A stretch of 24,254 nt of DNA from a virus, in IMG/VR virus record IMGVR_UViG_3300034061_002257, positions 1 to 24,254 of that record; one strand, written 5' to 3'. Numbering within the stretch: the stretch's first letter is position 1; each line of letters begins with the position of its first letter. The notes beneath the pieces are model-generated. The model was not told the origin of the DNA. It saw nothing but the letters and a program-made list of their open reading frames with translations, and searched no databases. Below are positions 1 to 8,652 of this stretch, piece by piece. A program made the position numbers and the translations under genes.

Positions 1-331
1 CTTGTTTTTCTATATTATATGTAAAACCAGTGGAAGCTAATGGTGAAAAATTACCAGAAGTAGTTCCAGTAATATCAATATAATAATTTCCTAATTGTCT
101 TTCTATTGAATTTGAAGATCTTACTTGCCCATCGGTATAGATGGTATTGATGATACCATTTATAAAATTGATAAATGTAATTCCTGGTCCAGTTGGTCCA
201 GTTGGCCCATATCCAGGATTTCCAGTTGGTCCTGTTATTCCTTGTGGGCCAGCTGGACCTTGATTGCCTCTTTGAGCAATAAAAGTATATGTTTGAATTG
301 GATTAAATGGTGATGAACCGTAAATTGACAT
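1..331 (-). CDS. collagen-like tail fibre/virion protein, N-terminal part (cut by window edge)
   Basis: The ATG is at 331 on the minus strand, and the frame stays open for 110 codons to the window edge, so the C-terminus is missing. After a short lead (MSIYGSSPFNPIQTYTFIAQ) come about eight Gly-X-Y triplets at roughly residues 22-53, rich in GPT, GPA and GPQ and with one register break around GYGPT. A non-collagen stretch follows. Collagen-like triplets in phage tail proteins usually form trimeric rod segments of fibres. The position at the end of a fibre-gene series fits that, so a structural fibre role is inferred. The gene lies 20 bases after the hydrolase-domain gene and has no Shine-Dalgarno. 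Instead an AATAAATA box lies 6 bases before the ATG. What the missing C-terminus does (binding tip, enzyme) cannot be said. Confidence 0.8.
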   Translation of the reverse strand, partial: MSIYGSSPFNPIQTYTFIAQRGNQGPAGPQGITGPTGNPGYGPTGPTGPGITFINFINGIINTIYTDGQVRSSNSIERQLGNYYIDITGTTSGNFSPLASTGFTYNIEKQ

Positions 332-337
332 TTATTA

Positions 338-345
338 TATTTATT
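338..345 (-). promoter_or_regulatory. candidate T4-type late promoter box before the collagen-like gene
   Basis: Read on the minus strand this is AATAAATA, one mismatch from the T4 late promoter TATAAATA. It lies in the 20-base gap between the hydrolase-domain gene and the collagen-like gene, 6 bases before the ATG. In T4 such a box occupies about -13 to -6, which would put the transcript start one base before the ATG. The region is AT-rich, so chance is possible. Confidence 0.35.
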
Positions 346-351
346 TAAATA

Positions 352-2646
352 TTAAATTTCTTTTAGAACAATAAATTCATCAAAGCATATATGAGCAATT
401 GTGGATCCATAATCTGGACCAAAACTCAATAAAATTTGATTTATATTATTTAAATCTATGGATGGATTGGTTATATAAAAATCACCAGCTCTAAAATAAA
501 TGTTAGTATGATAAGTAAATTGACTACTAGGTGTAGCATCATCATATGAAAGAGTTCCAGCTTTATATGGATTATATGGTGGTTTAAAACCAGATCCATT
601 TATTTTTGATGATACTGTAGCACTATTATTTGATCCATCGATTAATGTTAAATTAAAATTTGCTTCCATTGTATTACCAGAACTCAATGGTTCCAATAAT
701 TTCAAAGAACCATTTAAAACTAAATAATTGTTTTCTGAAAATGTTAAAGAATTTGGATAAGTATATCCCATTAAAAAATTAGATTCTATAGGAGCATATA
801 GTCCTCTGTAATTAAAACCTATAATCCCAGCAAAATCTTGATTAAAATTTGTTGGAGGACCTTCTAATTTTATTCTATTTTGATACACCGCATCAGCATA
901 AATTTTAAATCTTTCTTCGTCAAATCCTCTAGCAGATAGTATTGTATCTGCTACCTCTTTATCAACAGCAAAATCATAAGTCACACCAATATTAGTCAAA
1001 GTTAATCCAGTAGCACCAGCATATGATAATGTTATACCATTAAATGAATCTAAAATATATTTTATTTCAGAATAGTTTTCTTTAATATTTTTTGATATTA
1101 ATTTTTTATTTTGTTTATATATTTTTTTATCATTTAAATTTGTATCTTTATAATTTAATTTTTTAATTTTTAAAGAGTTAAAATTATGTCTTCCTAAAAA
1201 TAAAATTAATTCAGATTTACAATCGTTTAATTTTGGCAAATTTGTATTATATACAAATCTACTCTCATCAAAAGCCCATGTAGGATTTCCAGTTAAAGAT
1301 ACAAAAGCATGTGTATTGTAATCAAATCTACTATATTTAGAAAAACTCTGTAATTCTCCATGTGCTAGACTGTCTGGAACAATATTTAAAATTTCTGGTA
1401 TATTTCTTTTTACATCCCACGAAAAACCATAACCATAAACAACATCAGAAGAAGAAGAGTCTATGTCTTCTGTTCCCTGTAAATTAAAAATCGGTATGTT
1501 AATAAACATATCAAAATATTTTAAATCATTTTCTGTTATAGTAGTTTTTGGATGTGTTGGAAAACTATCCTCAGCATTATTTATAAAATCTGCTGCAATT
1601 AGGGTGTATATATTTTGATAATAACAACTTCCATTTGCAGCATCTGCAAATAATATTAAACTTTTAAGATTATTAAAATCAACTTGTTTATTTTTTACTT
1701 TGAAAATGTATTCTTTATTTTGTATTTTCTGAGCAGCGTGTATTGCTACACCACCACCTCTACTATGACCACCAAAACTAATTTTAGATAAATCAATTTT
1801 ATTAGAAATATTAATATTTAATCTATTTAAATAATTATTAAAATAATCTATGATTTCAATTAATAATTGGGATTGACTTTCATTATTATCTGGATTTATA
1901 GTCACAGAGGCACAAATATATCCATAAGATGCTAAATCGCTCAGATATAAATCATATCCTGATGTATATTGACCATTTCCATGTGAAAATAAAATTAAAG
2001 GACATTTATTTGTATTTGGAGCATTTTCTGGATAAAAAATTCTAACTCTTTCATAGCTTAAAAAATGTCTATGCTCTTTATAGATTTCATATCGTTCTTC
2101 TTCATCGAATATTTGAGGATCTACCAAATCCATTTCATGTAATTTTACATTATATGGACCAGTTTCAGCAGTATTTAAAACAATATTTAAATCTTGAATA
2201 ATATCTGTTGCAAGTATTACAAATTTATCAGATAAAGATCCAGTAAATACTCTAAAAATTATTTTGAAATTTTTATATAGATTAAAAATTTCATCTGTTG
2301 ACATAGTATCACACAGATAATCATGAGAGATATTTGCAATAATGTCTTTTATGGAAACTATAAATGAATTATTTGTAATATTTGATGCATCTAACGAAAT
2401 AGTTTCTTCGAATAAAATTGAATTTATAGTAGAAGCAGATACATCTGAACTTATTCTTACATATAATTTATGCGAACTTATATTACCAGAATTTATACTC
2501 AATGATAATAATGAATTTAAAGTTGCTAAAGGACATGTAAACGCTAATTTTTCTGAAGGGAAAAAAGTATCATTAATATTATAAAATAAACTTAAAGATG
2601 GATCATAGTTATTAAGAGTAATACCAGTTAATATTTTATTGATCAT
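352..2646 (-). CDS. virion/tail protein with alpha/beta-hydrolase (esterase-like) domain
   Basis: This is a 764-aa protein. Residues 1-190 are a beta-rich N-terminal part with no family I recognise. Residues of about 195-490 look like an alpha/beta hydrolase: strand plus oxyanion-type LILFSHGNG (217-225), nucleophile elbow GGHSRGGG with Ser295, acid candidate Asp394 in GTEDID, and His446 in NTHAF (His429 is a weaker alternative). GHSRGG elbows are typical of chlorophyllase-, PET-hydrolase- and dienelactone-hydrolase-like enzymes. Residues of about 525-764 look like a beta-sandwich. The location among fibre genes suggests a virion-borne esterase acting on host surface glycans or lipids, such as de-O-acetylation; the substrate is unknown. 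The ATG overlaps the preceding stop as TAATG, with AGGT 8 bases upstream. The hydrolase fold is likely, but the virion location is inferred from context only. Confidence 0.75.
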   Translation of the reverse strand: MINKILTGITLNNYDPSLSLFYNINDTFFPSEKLAFTCPLATLNSLLSLSINSGNISSHKLYVRISSDVSASTINSILFEETISLDASNITNNSFIVSIKDIIANISHDYLCDTMSTDEIFNLYKNFKIIFRVFTGSLSDKFVILATDIIQDLNIVLNTAETGPYNVKLHEMDLVDPQIFDEEERYEIYKEHRHFLSYERVRIFYPENAPNTNKCPLILFSHGNGQYTSGYDLYLSDLASYGYICASVTINPDNNESQSQLLIEIIDYFNNYLNRLNINISNKIDLSKISFGGHSRGGGVAIHAAQKIQNKEYIFKVKNKQVDFNNLKSLILFADAANGSCYYQNIYTLIAADFINNAEDSFPTHPKTTITENDLKYFDMFINIPIFNLQGTEDIDSSSSDVVYGYGFSWDVKRNIPEILNIVPDSLAHGELQSFSKYSRFDYNTHAFVSLTGNPTWAFDESRFVYNTNLPKLNDCKSELILFLGRHNFNSLKIKKLNYKDTNLNDKKIYKQNKKLISKNIKENYSEIKYILDSFNGITLSYAGATGLTLTNIGVTYDFAVDKEVADTILSARGFDEERFKIYADAVYQNRIKLEGPPTNFNQDFAGIIGFNYRGLYAPIESNFLMGYTYPNSLTFSENNYLVLNGSLKLLEPLSSGNTMEANFNLTLIDGSNNSATVSSKINGSGFKPPYNPYKAGTLSYDDATPSSQFTYHTNIYFRAGDFYITNPSIDLNNINQILLSFGPDYGSTIAHICFDEFIVLKEI

Positions 2647-4946
2647 TAAATAACCTGTTCTATAAAATTCTGTGATGATGAATCATATCTTATAATTTTA
2701 TCATTTAATTTAAAAAATTCACCATTATTATTATACCAAAATGATGCTTTATCAAGATTATCATATGATATAACAATGTATGAAGATAATGAATATGTCC
2801 AAACTATTATTTTGTTTGATGTGCATATAAAAAATCTATCATTAGATGTAAATAATTCAAAATTATTAATTTGATCTATATTTGGATTTGATATAGTCGT
2901 ATCATTTGTGAATTGATATGGGATAACATCAAGTTGAGCAAAAGTTGAAAGAAAAGAACCTGATAGATAATTTGGTCCATATTTTCCTGTTATTTGTGGA
3001 CCTATACTAGATGATTTAAATGATATCAAATAGCCAAATCCAGATCCATCATTTGGTAAAATTCTTTGATATTCATCAGAACGTGCATAATATTGCAAAA
3101 CATTAAAATTATCAAAAGCATAAAATGGATATTTTGCAATAATTAAATGTTTAGATTTATTGCCATTTTGATGGTTTATATATTCGTATAATAATGCAAT
3201 CGTTGTAAATGTTTCTGTAGTTTTGCTTCTTGATAATAATGCATTTTTTGAGTAAATCGGCGTTGTAAAAGTAGTTCCTGATTCGTAGGTACTTATAGTA
3301 CTATTATTAGTCATTATATTAGATAATTGTAATAATTCTTTTATTGAATTATTTAATGTTTTACCTTTAGTATTATTGTAAATACCAAGATTATAGTCAG
3401 CATTTGCTCTTATAATTTCATCATATAAAAAACAATCTTTTTTATAACTAGGATCATCATAATAATAGTTAAAAGTTTTTCCTAAAATTTTAAAATGATT
3501 CAAATCAAATCTACAAGAATATCTTTTTTCGGAAGCTATATCTGTATCGAATGTATGATTTGTAAAAAATGCAGTATTTGTAACATTTAAAAAATCAGGC
3601 CAACTTTGCAGTGAAAGACCGTTTGGCCAACTAGGAATATTTGAACATATTCCAATTAAGTTAAATATCCCAGTAGAAGTTAATCCTTCTGAAATTAAAT
3701 TTCGAATATCCTCATTATATCTGTCATATGACATGGTTGATATTTTTGAATTATATTCTATTTGATCTTCTATTAATGTTTTATATGATATCGTAAAATT
3801 TTTATTTTTACACCAAATATCACTTACTCTATGAATACCACCATTAGAATATAATTCATCACGTTCCATTCCATCATTAATAAATGATAAAGATTTTGAA
3901 AACAAAAAACCTTTAGCCTGAGTATTGTGTACTCTTCTCCATCTAAAAGGACTTGATGTATTATTTACATTTCTTTTCCAGTATTCAATTTTAGATGATA
4001 ATTGATATGCATTTATTTGTGTATCATATCTGTCTGCTTCTCTGTCTAATGATCTAGTACCAACAGTAAAGCATGTTACTTCGTTATCAACCGCCCATAA
4101 TAAATCATCTGGATTTCCAACAAGATCAACATCAATAGTTGCCTTTAATTGAATATCATTTAAATTGTTAATATAAATATAATAAATTTTCTTTGATGGT
4201 TTTCCGAACAATAATATATGTTTACCATCATCAGAAATTTTAGAATCATAATCTGAGGTTAAAAGAAAATCTATATTTTGAGAAGCTGCTATTTCTAGAT
4301 CAAATTTATCAAATACATATTTTTCTGTACTATTAAATGTATTTGATGAATAAGTTATATCATAAATAATAAATCTTTGGGTATCTTCATTATATGTTAA
4401 AGATTTAGACATATCCTCTGAAAATGTGGATAATATTTGATCTGTACTATACTCTGGTTGATTTTTATACCCTAAGTAATTTCTAACCAAACCAGTAAAT
4501 GAACCATGTGGTGCATTTAAATAAATTGGTTTTATTATATAATTTTCTGTTGTTGGTGGATAATTTTCCAGAGCACCAGCAGTTTGTCCGCTTAAAAAAT
4601 AAACATCATTACTTCCTAAATTCAATGATGTATTATTTGTATTAAAAATATTACGTGTAGGTAGATTTATTGAACCAGAGATTACCACATTTAAAACACC
4701 ATTTAATTCAACAGATTCAACAATACCAAAAACTTCTGCTGTATCTGGGCTATCTGCTTTAGATTTTCTATAATTCCCATTTACAGGACCAAGTAAATTA
4801 TTAAAAAATATAACATCACCACCAGTTATACCAGTATCATATTTATTGCTTGGTATAGAAACAAGAATTCTAGATAAAATTCCTTCTTCAATACTAAAAG
4901 AAGATATTTTATTATTTATAGTTGAATAATTTCCATCTAGATGCAT
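2646..4946 (-). CDS. fibre-region structural protein with shared N-terminal domain and possible beta-propeller
   Basis: This is a 766-aa protein. Residues of about 42-160 are clearly related to almost the whole 164-aa product of the next gene upstream: GGDVI, a K/R-A-D segment, AEVFGIVESV, SINLP, DVYFLS, IIKPIY, then NYLGY. The rest (about 165-766) is not a family I recognise. It holds strand patterns such as SDDGKHILLFG (about 235-245) and a C-terminal FFICTSNKIIVWTYS, resembling blades of a beta-propeller, which is suggestive only. Asn, Ser and Tyr are abundant, there is no signal peptide or membrane segment, and no catalytic motif was seen. The start ATG at 4946 has AGGA 9 bases upstream and follows the upstream stop by 4 bases. 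The last base of the stop is shared with the start of the hydrolase-domain gene. A role as a tail-fibre or baseplate-attached adhesin is inferred from the neighbourhood. Confidence 0.65.
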   Translation of the reverse strand: MHLDGNYSTINNKISSFSIEEGILSRILVSIPSNKYDTGITGGDVIFFNNLLGPVNGNYRKSKADSPDTAEVFGIVESVELNGVLNVVISGSINLPTRNIFNTNNTSLNLGSNDVYFLSGQTAGALENYPPTTENYIIKPIYLNAPHGSFTGLVRNYLGYKNQPEYSTDQILSTFSEDMSKSLTYNEDTQRFIIYDITYSSNTFNSTEKYVFDKFDLEIAASQNIDFLLTSDYDSKISDDGKHILLFGKPSKKIYYIYINNLNDIQLKATIDVDLVGNPDDLLWAVDNEVTCFTVGTRSLDREADRYDTQINAYQLSSKIEYWKRNVNNTSSPFRWRRVHNTQAKGFLFSKSLSFINDGMERDELYSNGGIHRVSDIWCKNKNFTISYKTLIEDQIEYNSKISTMSYDRYNEDIRNLISEGLTSTGIFNLIGICSNIPSWPNGLSLQSWPDFLNVTNTAFFTNHTFDTDIASEKRYSCRFDLNHFKILGKTFNYYYDDPSYKKDCFLYDEIIRANADYNLGIYNNTKGKTLNNSIKELLQLSNIMTNNSTISTYESGTTFTTPIYSKNALLSRSKTTETFTTIALLYEYINHQNGNKSKHLIIAKYPFYAFDNFNVLQYYARSDEYQRILPNDGSGFGYLISFKSSSIGPQITGKYGPNYLSGSFLSTFAQLDVIPYQFTNDTTISNPNIDQINNFELFTSNDRFFICTSNKIIVWTYSLSSYIVISYDNLDKASFWYNNNGEFFKLNDKIIRYDSSSQNFIEQVI

Positions 4947-4950
4947 ATTA

Positions 4951-5445
4951 TTATTCCTGTATCACATATCCAACATAATTAACTACGGAACCTGTTCCAG
5001 ATGTTGTGGGGGCTACTTGATATACTGGTTTTATAACTTGTCCGATAGAAGATGGTGGTAAATTTTGTAAATAACCAGGATTATCAGCACTTAAAAAGTA
5101 AATATCATTACCACCATAATTAAATCCATTTATATTAATAATTCTATTACTTGGTAAATTTATAGTTCCATATGTTACAACAACAATTGAATTATCAGAA
5201 TTTACTTTTTCTACAACACCAAATACTTCAGAATTTGCAATAGCATCAGCAGATGCTCTTGTATAACCATTCAATGTTACGTCATAACGAATTACATCAC
5301 CACCAACAAGACCAGGTGCTAACAATCCCTCTGGTTCATTTTCTAATACAACAACTAATCTAGAACCAACAGATTGTGTTAAAGTCGTATTTATTATAGT
5401 TGATGTTATATTTGAACTATTACTTGTGTTACTTGCTGATGGCAT
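4951..5445 (-). CDS. small virion protein made of the shared fibre-region domain
   Basis: This 164-aa protein has a Ser/Thr/Asn-rich leader (1-25) followed by one copy of the domain found in both neighbours: GGDVIRYD (48-55), ASADA, SEVFGVVEKV (72-81), GTINLPSNR, NDIYFLSA (113-120), GQVIKPVYQ (135-143) and NYVGY (156-160). As a stand-alone copy it may be a minimal decoration or adaptor module, or an assembly partner of the larger proteins; no function is established here. The start is well supported: GAGG lies 6 bases before the ATG and overlaps the stop of the upstream gene, suggesting translational coupling. The domain looks like a compact beta barrel by its alternating pattern, but this is inference. 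Confidence 0.7.
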   Translation of the reverse strand: MPSASNTSNSSNITSTIINTTLTQSVGSRLVVVLENEPEGLLAPGLVGGDVIRYDVTLNGYTRASADAIANSEVFGVVEKVNSDNSIVVVTYGTINLPSNRIININGFNYGGNDIYFLSADNPGYLQNLPPSSIGQVIKPVYQVAPTTSGTGSVVNYVGYVIQE

Positions 5446-5453
5446 TAGCTACC

Positions 5454-7937
5454 TCAAAGTGTAAAATCTGCATCTGCTATTATATGGAAGTGAACTTCAT
5501 CATAAAGAACATAACCATTAGACAGACATACATTTACTCCATGTACTGTTGGTGTACCAGAAATAGATGCATTATTACCATTTCTGATTTGATTATTGTA
5601 TCCAATAGTACCAGATGTATTTATTGTATCAAATTGTGTTGATTCAGTACTTGCTGTTTTATTATAGGCTCTTCCAGACAAACCACTATAAGGTGAATAG
5701 AAAGTTACACTCGGCGCAACTCTCATTCGTGTTGGCCATTTGAATAAATTACAAGATTTATTTGGTTGTAAGAAAATAGATTCTACATTTTGTGTAGGTG
5801 TAGTAATATCGGACATTGTTTGTGTACCAATATTCTGATCCTTATCATAAGTAGAATAATAAAATTGTTGGCAATATTTTAGTTGTTCTGGATAATCTGG
5901 ATAAATTGATATTGCAGAACCTACACCAAGAGAAGCTGATGCGATACTAAAATATAAATCTTGCCCAAGAGTTATTCCATTTATATTTGCTTGTTCTATT
6001 GCTGGAATAAAATCAAATCCAACCTCACAATAATCATTCTCTAGATCAATATCAACTCCGTCATTATCAAGATAGCTTATTATATTCGATACTGAATATA
6101 AAGACCATGTTGTATTTAAAATAACTTCTCCTAATTTTTGATAATCCAATAAGGAGTTTCCGCTATATCTAGAAAAGTAAATATTTACCACATAATTATT
6201 AGATGAACATTTGCCATAAAAATTAAATGTTACTAATTGATTATCAAATTTCTTTGCACCAGGAACAACATGGCCTACAAATAAGTGGTCGGATGCTGTA
6301 TATCCACCAGAAGTTCCAGATATACCCATCGCAGATAAGCCAAGAGCTTTAATATCAAGATAATAATTTGGATTTGATTCTATTTCATTTTGATATTCAT
6401 CAAAAGTTCTTCTAATAATATAATAACTTTTAGTACCATCAGATCCAGTAATACCATCTCTTCTTCTCCACAAATCAGCAAAAATAACATTTCCTGTATT
6501 TGTATAGGCTGAATTTTTTCCTGTATTATCTCTTTGCCATACTTCAAAATTACCATTAATTAAAAAATTATTTCCAGCATTATTTGATGTATTTGTTACT
6601 CTGACTGTGTTCGAAGCCAAAGCTTCTAGATATATAGGATTTGATAATTTATTTTGTATAAAAAATTTATCTCCATAGAAATAACCAGCTAAATGTCCAA
6701 TATAGGGAGTTGGGGGAGCTACTGGGTGTTGATCTAGATTATCTATTTTAACTTGTGAATTAGTAATTGTACTTGATACTTCTATCTCCTGATCAGGTGA
6801 ATATGAAGCCTCAAAATAAACAACATTTGTTGATTTTGGAAATAAATTCAGATAATCTTGCAATTTTTTTGGAAAAATGTCTGTATAACCATATGTTAAA
6901 ATATTATAATAATAATATACACCATCAGTGGTTATATCTTGCACCATACCAATCACGTGAGCAGAATGGTCCTGAGATATATCTGTTAAATTATTAATAG
7001 TAGTGCCTTTTTTATATCCACCAGTAGAATACGATGGTATTGCTGGTACTAGATAAGAATCACGTGTACCAATTTGAGTATTAATAATTTTTGCTACAGT
7101 AACTGGTTTTGTTTCAATAACACCACCAACCGAAAATTTTCTATTTGTAAAATGGTTAGTTACTTCTGTAGATGTTAATTGATATATTGAAACAAATACA
7201 CCAACATCTACTTTTGGTCTTAAATCAGTATCACAGGCTAATATGATAGAATTTGATCCAGATATTCCAGCTGGTATGGATAAAGGATTTAAATAATTAC
7301 CACGCATCTGAAGTACAAGACCAGAATCTCCAGTTAAACCCATGATTACTGGTTTTGAAACATATCCAGTAGCTACTGGTTCAAAATCTGTTATATTTCC
7401 AGTAATTCCAGGATCAACAAAATATATCCAACCAGCAGTAAGACCAATACCTCTCGTATTTACTTGACTAAAATCCCCATCAATTTTTCCTAATAGTGTA
7501 ACATAAGCATGTGTTGAAGTTATTGAGGATATAACACCCATAACTTCTGCTTGATCTGGATCATTTGCTCTTGCTGGTTCATATTTTACAGTATTAGTAG
7601 TTATATCCCAATATACACGAACGGGTGTACCAAAAGTAAAACCACCAACTGTTGAATTAATTTGTGGTACTTTCACTGCAATATTTGGAATTGCTGCAAA
7701 ATTATTAAAGTATGCTGGGCCATTGAAAGAAATACCATCATCTACTTTACCACTTAAACCAATAGAAGCAACACCGTTTGTGGCAACAGGAGCTGTAATA
7801 CCATTAACACCTTGTATGTTGAATACCTTCAACATATTAAGCTTTTCTATAATTTCAGTATTTTCTTTGATAAACCAATCGTAGAAAGTACTATTTGATC
7901 CTAAGTCATTTATGATATAGTCTTTATCTATGGTCAT
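5454..7937 (-). CDS. tail fibre/adhesin with shared domain and carbohydrate-binding-like C-terminal module
   Basis: This 827-aa protein has a short helical start (1-36). It is followed by one clear copy of the shared fibre-region domain at about 99-216 (AEVMGVISSI, WIYFVDPG, GYVSKPVIMG) and a second, weaker copy at about 300-380 (AHVIGMVQDI, YYNILTYG, NVVYFEAS). From about 456 the protein changes to a module common in phage and prophage tail fibres: NNFLINGNFEVWQR (456-469), FADLWRRRDG, a galactose-binding-like beta sandwich, then LKYCQQFYYS (686-695) and WPTRMRVAPSVTFYSP (734-749). In related proteins this C-terminal half is thought to bind surface sugars, so this is a good receptor-binding candidate. 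The start ATG follows the upstream stop by 4 bases, with GGA about 10 bases before it. Confidence 0.75.
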   Translation of the reverse strand: MTIDKDYIINDLGSNSTFYDWFIKENTEIIEKLNMLKVFNIQGVNGITAPVATNGVASIGLSGKVDDGISFNGPAYFNNFAAIPNIAVKVPQINSTVGGFTFGTPVRVYWDITTNTVKYEPARANDPDQAEVMGVISSITSTHAYVTLLGKIDGDFSQVNTRGIGLTAGWIYFVDPGITGNITDFEPVATGYVSKPVIMGLTGDSGLVLQMRGNYLNPLSIPAGISGSNSIILACDTDLRPKVDVGVFVSIYQLTSTEVTNHFTNRKFSVGGVIETKPVTVAKIINTQIGTRDSYLVPAIPSYSTGGYKKGTTINNLTDISQDHSAHVIGMVQDITTDGVYYYYNILTYGYTDIFPKKLQDYLNLFPKSTNVVYFEASYSPDQEIEVSSTITNSQVKIDNLDQHPVAPPTPYIGHLAGYFYGDKFFIQNKLSNPIYLEALASNTVRVTNTSNNAGNNFLINGNFEVWQRDNTGKNSAYTNTGNVIFADLWRRRDGITGSDGTKSYYIIRRTFDEYQNEIESNPNYYLDIKALGLSAMGISGTSGGYTASDHLFVGHVVPGAKKFDNQLVTFNFYGKCSSNNYVVNIYFSRYSGNSLLDYQKLGEVILNTTWSLYSVSNIISYLDNDGVDIDLENDYCEVGFDFIPAIEQANINGITLGQDLYFSIASASLGVGSAISIYPDYPEQLKYCQQFYYSTYDKDQNIGTQTMSDITTPTQNVESIFLQPNKSCNLFKWPTRMRVAPSVTFYSPYSGLSGRAYNKTASTESTQFDTINTSGTIGYNNQIRNGNNASISGTPTVHGVNVCLSNGYVLYDEVHFHIIADADFTL

Positions 7938-7941
7938 CTTA

Positions 7942-8652
7942 TTATCCGTTAATTGTTGCTACTGTTGTTCCGTCTAGATATTTAACCAAATAAGATCCAG
8001 AGGTATTTACTATTGTCAAGATATCAGAGAAAACTGTCTGTGAAGTATATTTTTGTATTTCTAAATCAGATACTAAAATTCTATCCGCACCTGGAACTTC
8101 CATTATTACATTGGTCGAATTTGAATTATCATTCAATGTTTCGTCTTGAGATGTATTTACGGAAGTAAATGAATATATTAAACCTATTTTTGATGGGCTT
8201 AGTGTGTTTGTAGAAATTCCAGATTTAGGAGTATTTAATGTTAAAGCAGAACTATAAACCCAGAAACCAAGACCAGAATTTACAGATACACCACCAGAAG
8301 AATAGCTTTTATCTGTAATATAATACCATCCACCAGATAGACTTATTCGAATATCAGAACCTAAACTTGATGCTGTTATTTGTGTTGGTGTAAATGGTGT
8401 GCAGCCTTCCCAAAAAGGTTTTGATGTGCCATTATAAGTCAACCAATTAAAAATACATCTATTTGACAAAGTTTGTTGAAGAAAGAATTGCTCTTGTAAT
8501 TCATTAAGCTCGGAAGCCTGTAAAGCATAACCTGGCTTATAACCAGTAAAAACATAGTTTATTGGTCTTGAAAGAAATTCAGAAATTCTGGAGTTGTAAA
8601 CACCAGAATCATCTGCGAGTGGGAATTGATCACCAAAAGGTGCTAATGCCAT
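7942..8652 (-). CDS. baseplate/fibre-connector-like structural protein
   Basis: This 236-aa protein carries RPINYVFTGYKPGYALQASE at 29-48, continuing to LNELQEQ (49-55). This 'PG-x-x-LQASELNELQ' motif recurs near the N-terminus of baseplate-periphery or fibre-attachment proteins of many tailed phages (my recollection of the family; no search was possible). The remainder is beta-rich and Ser/Gly/Thr-rich. It lies directly between the gp8-like wedge gene and the adhesin genes, which fits a connector role like T4 gp9/gp10, although clear similarity to either is not visible. The ATG follows the gp8-like TAA with no gap, and AAAGGA lies about 6 bases upstream. There are only two cysteines (66 and 84). 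Confidence 0.6.
   Translation of the reverse strand: MALAPFGDQFPLADDSGVYNSRISEFLSRPINYVFTGYKPGYALQASELNELQEQFFLQQTLSNRCIFNWLTYNGTSKPFWEGCTPFTPTQITASSLGSDIRISLSGGWYYITDKSYSSGGVSVNSGLGFWVYSSALTLNTPKSGISTNTLSPSKIGLIYSFTSVNTSQDETLNDNSNSTNVIMEVPGADRILVSDLEIQKYTSQTVFSDILTIVNTSGSYLVKYLDGTTVATING

Noticed and set aside
125-313. Plus-strand ORF of 62 codons
   Set aside because: It is the antisense of the collagen-like gene; its Trp/Ser repeats simply mirror the Gly-Pro-Thr triplets.
352-2646. Reading the hydrolase as a chlorophyllase-type auxiliary metabolic gene
   Set aside because: The GHSRGG elbow alone is shared by many hydrolases, and the long flanking beta-rich regions and the fibre-gene context favour a virion esterase.
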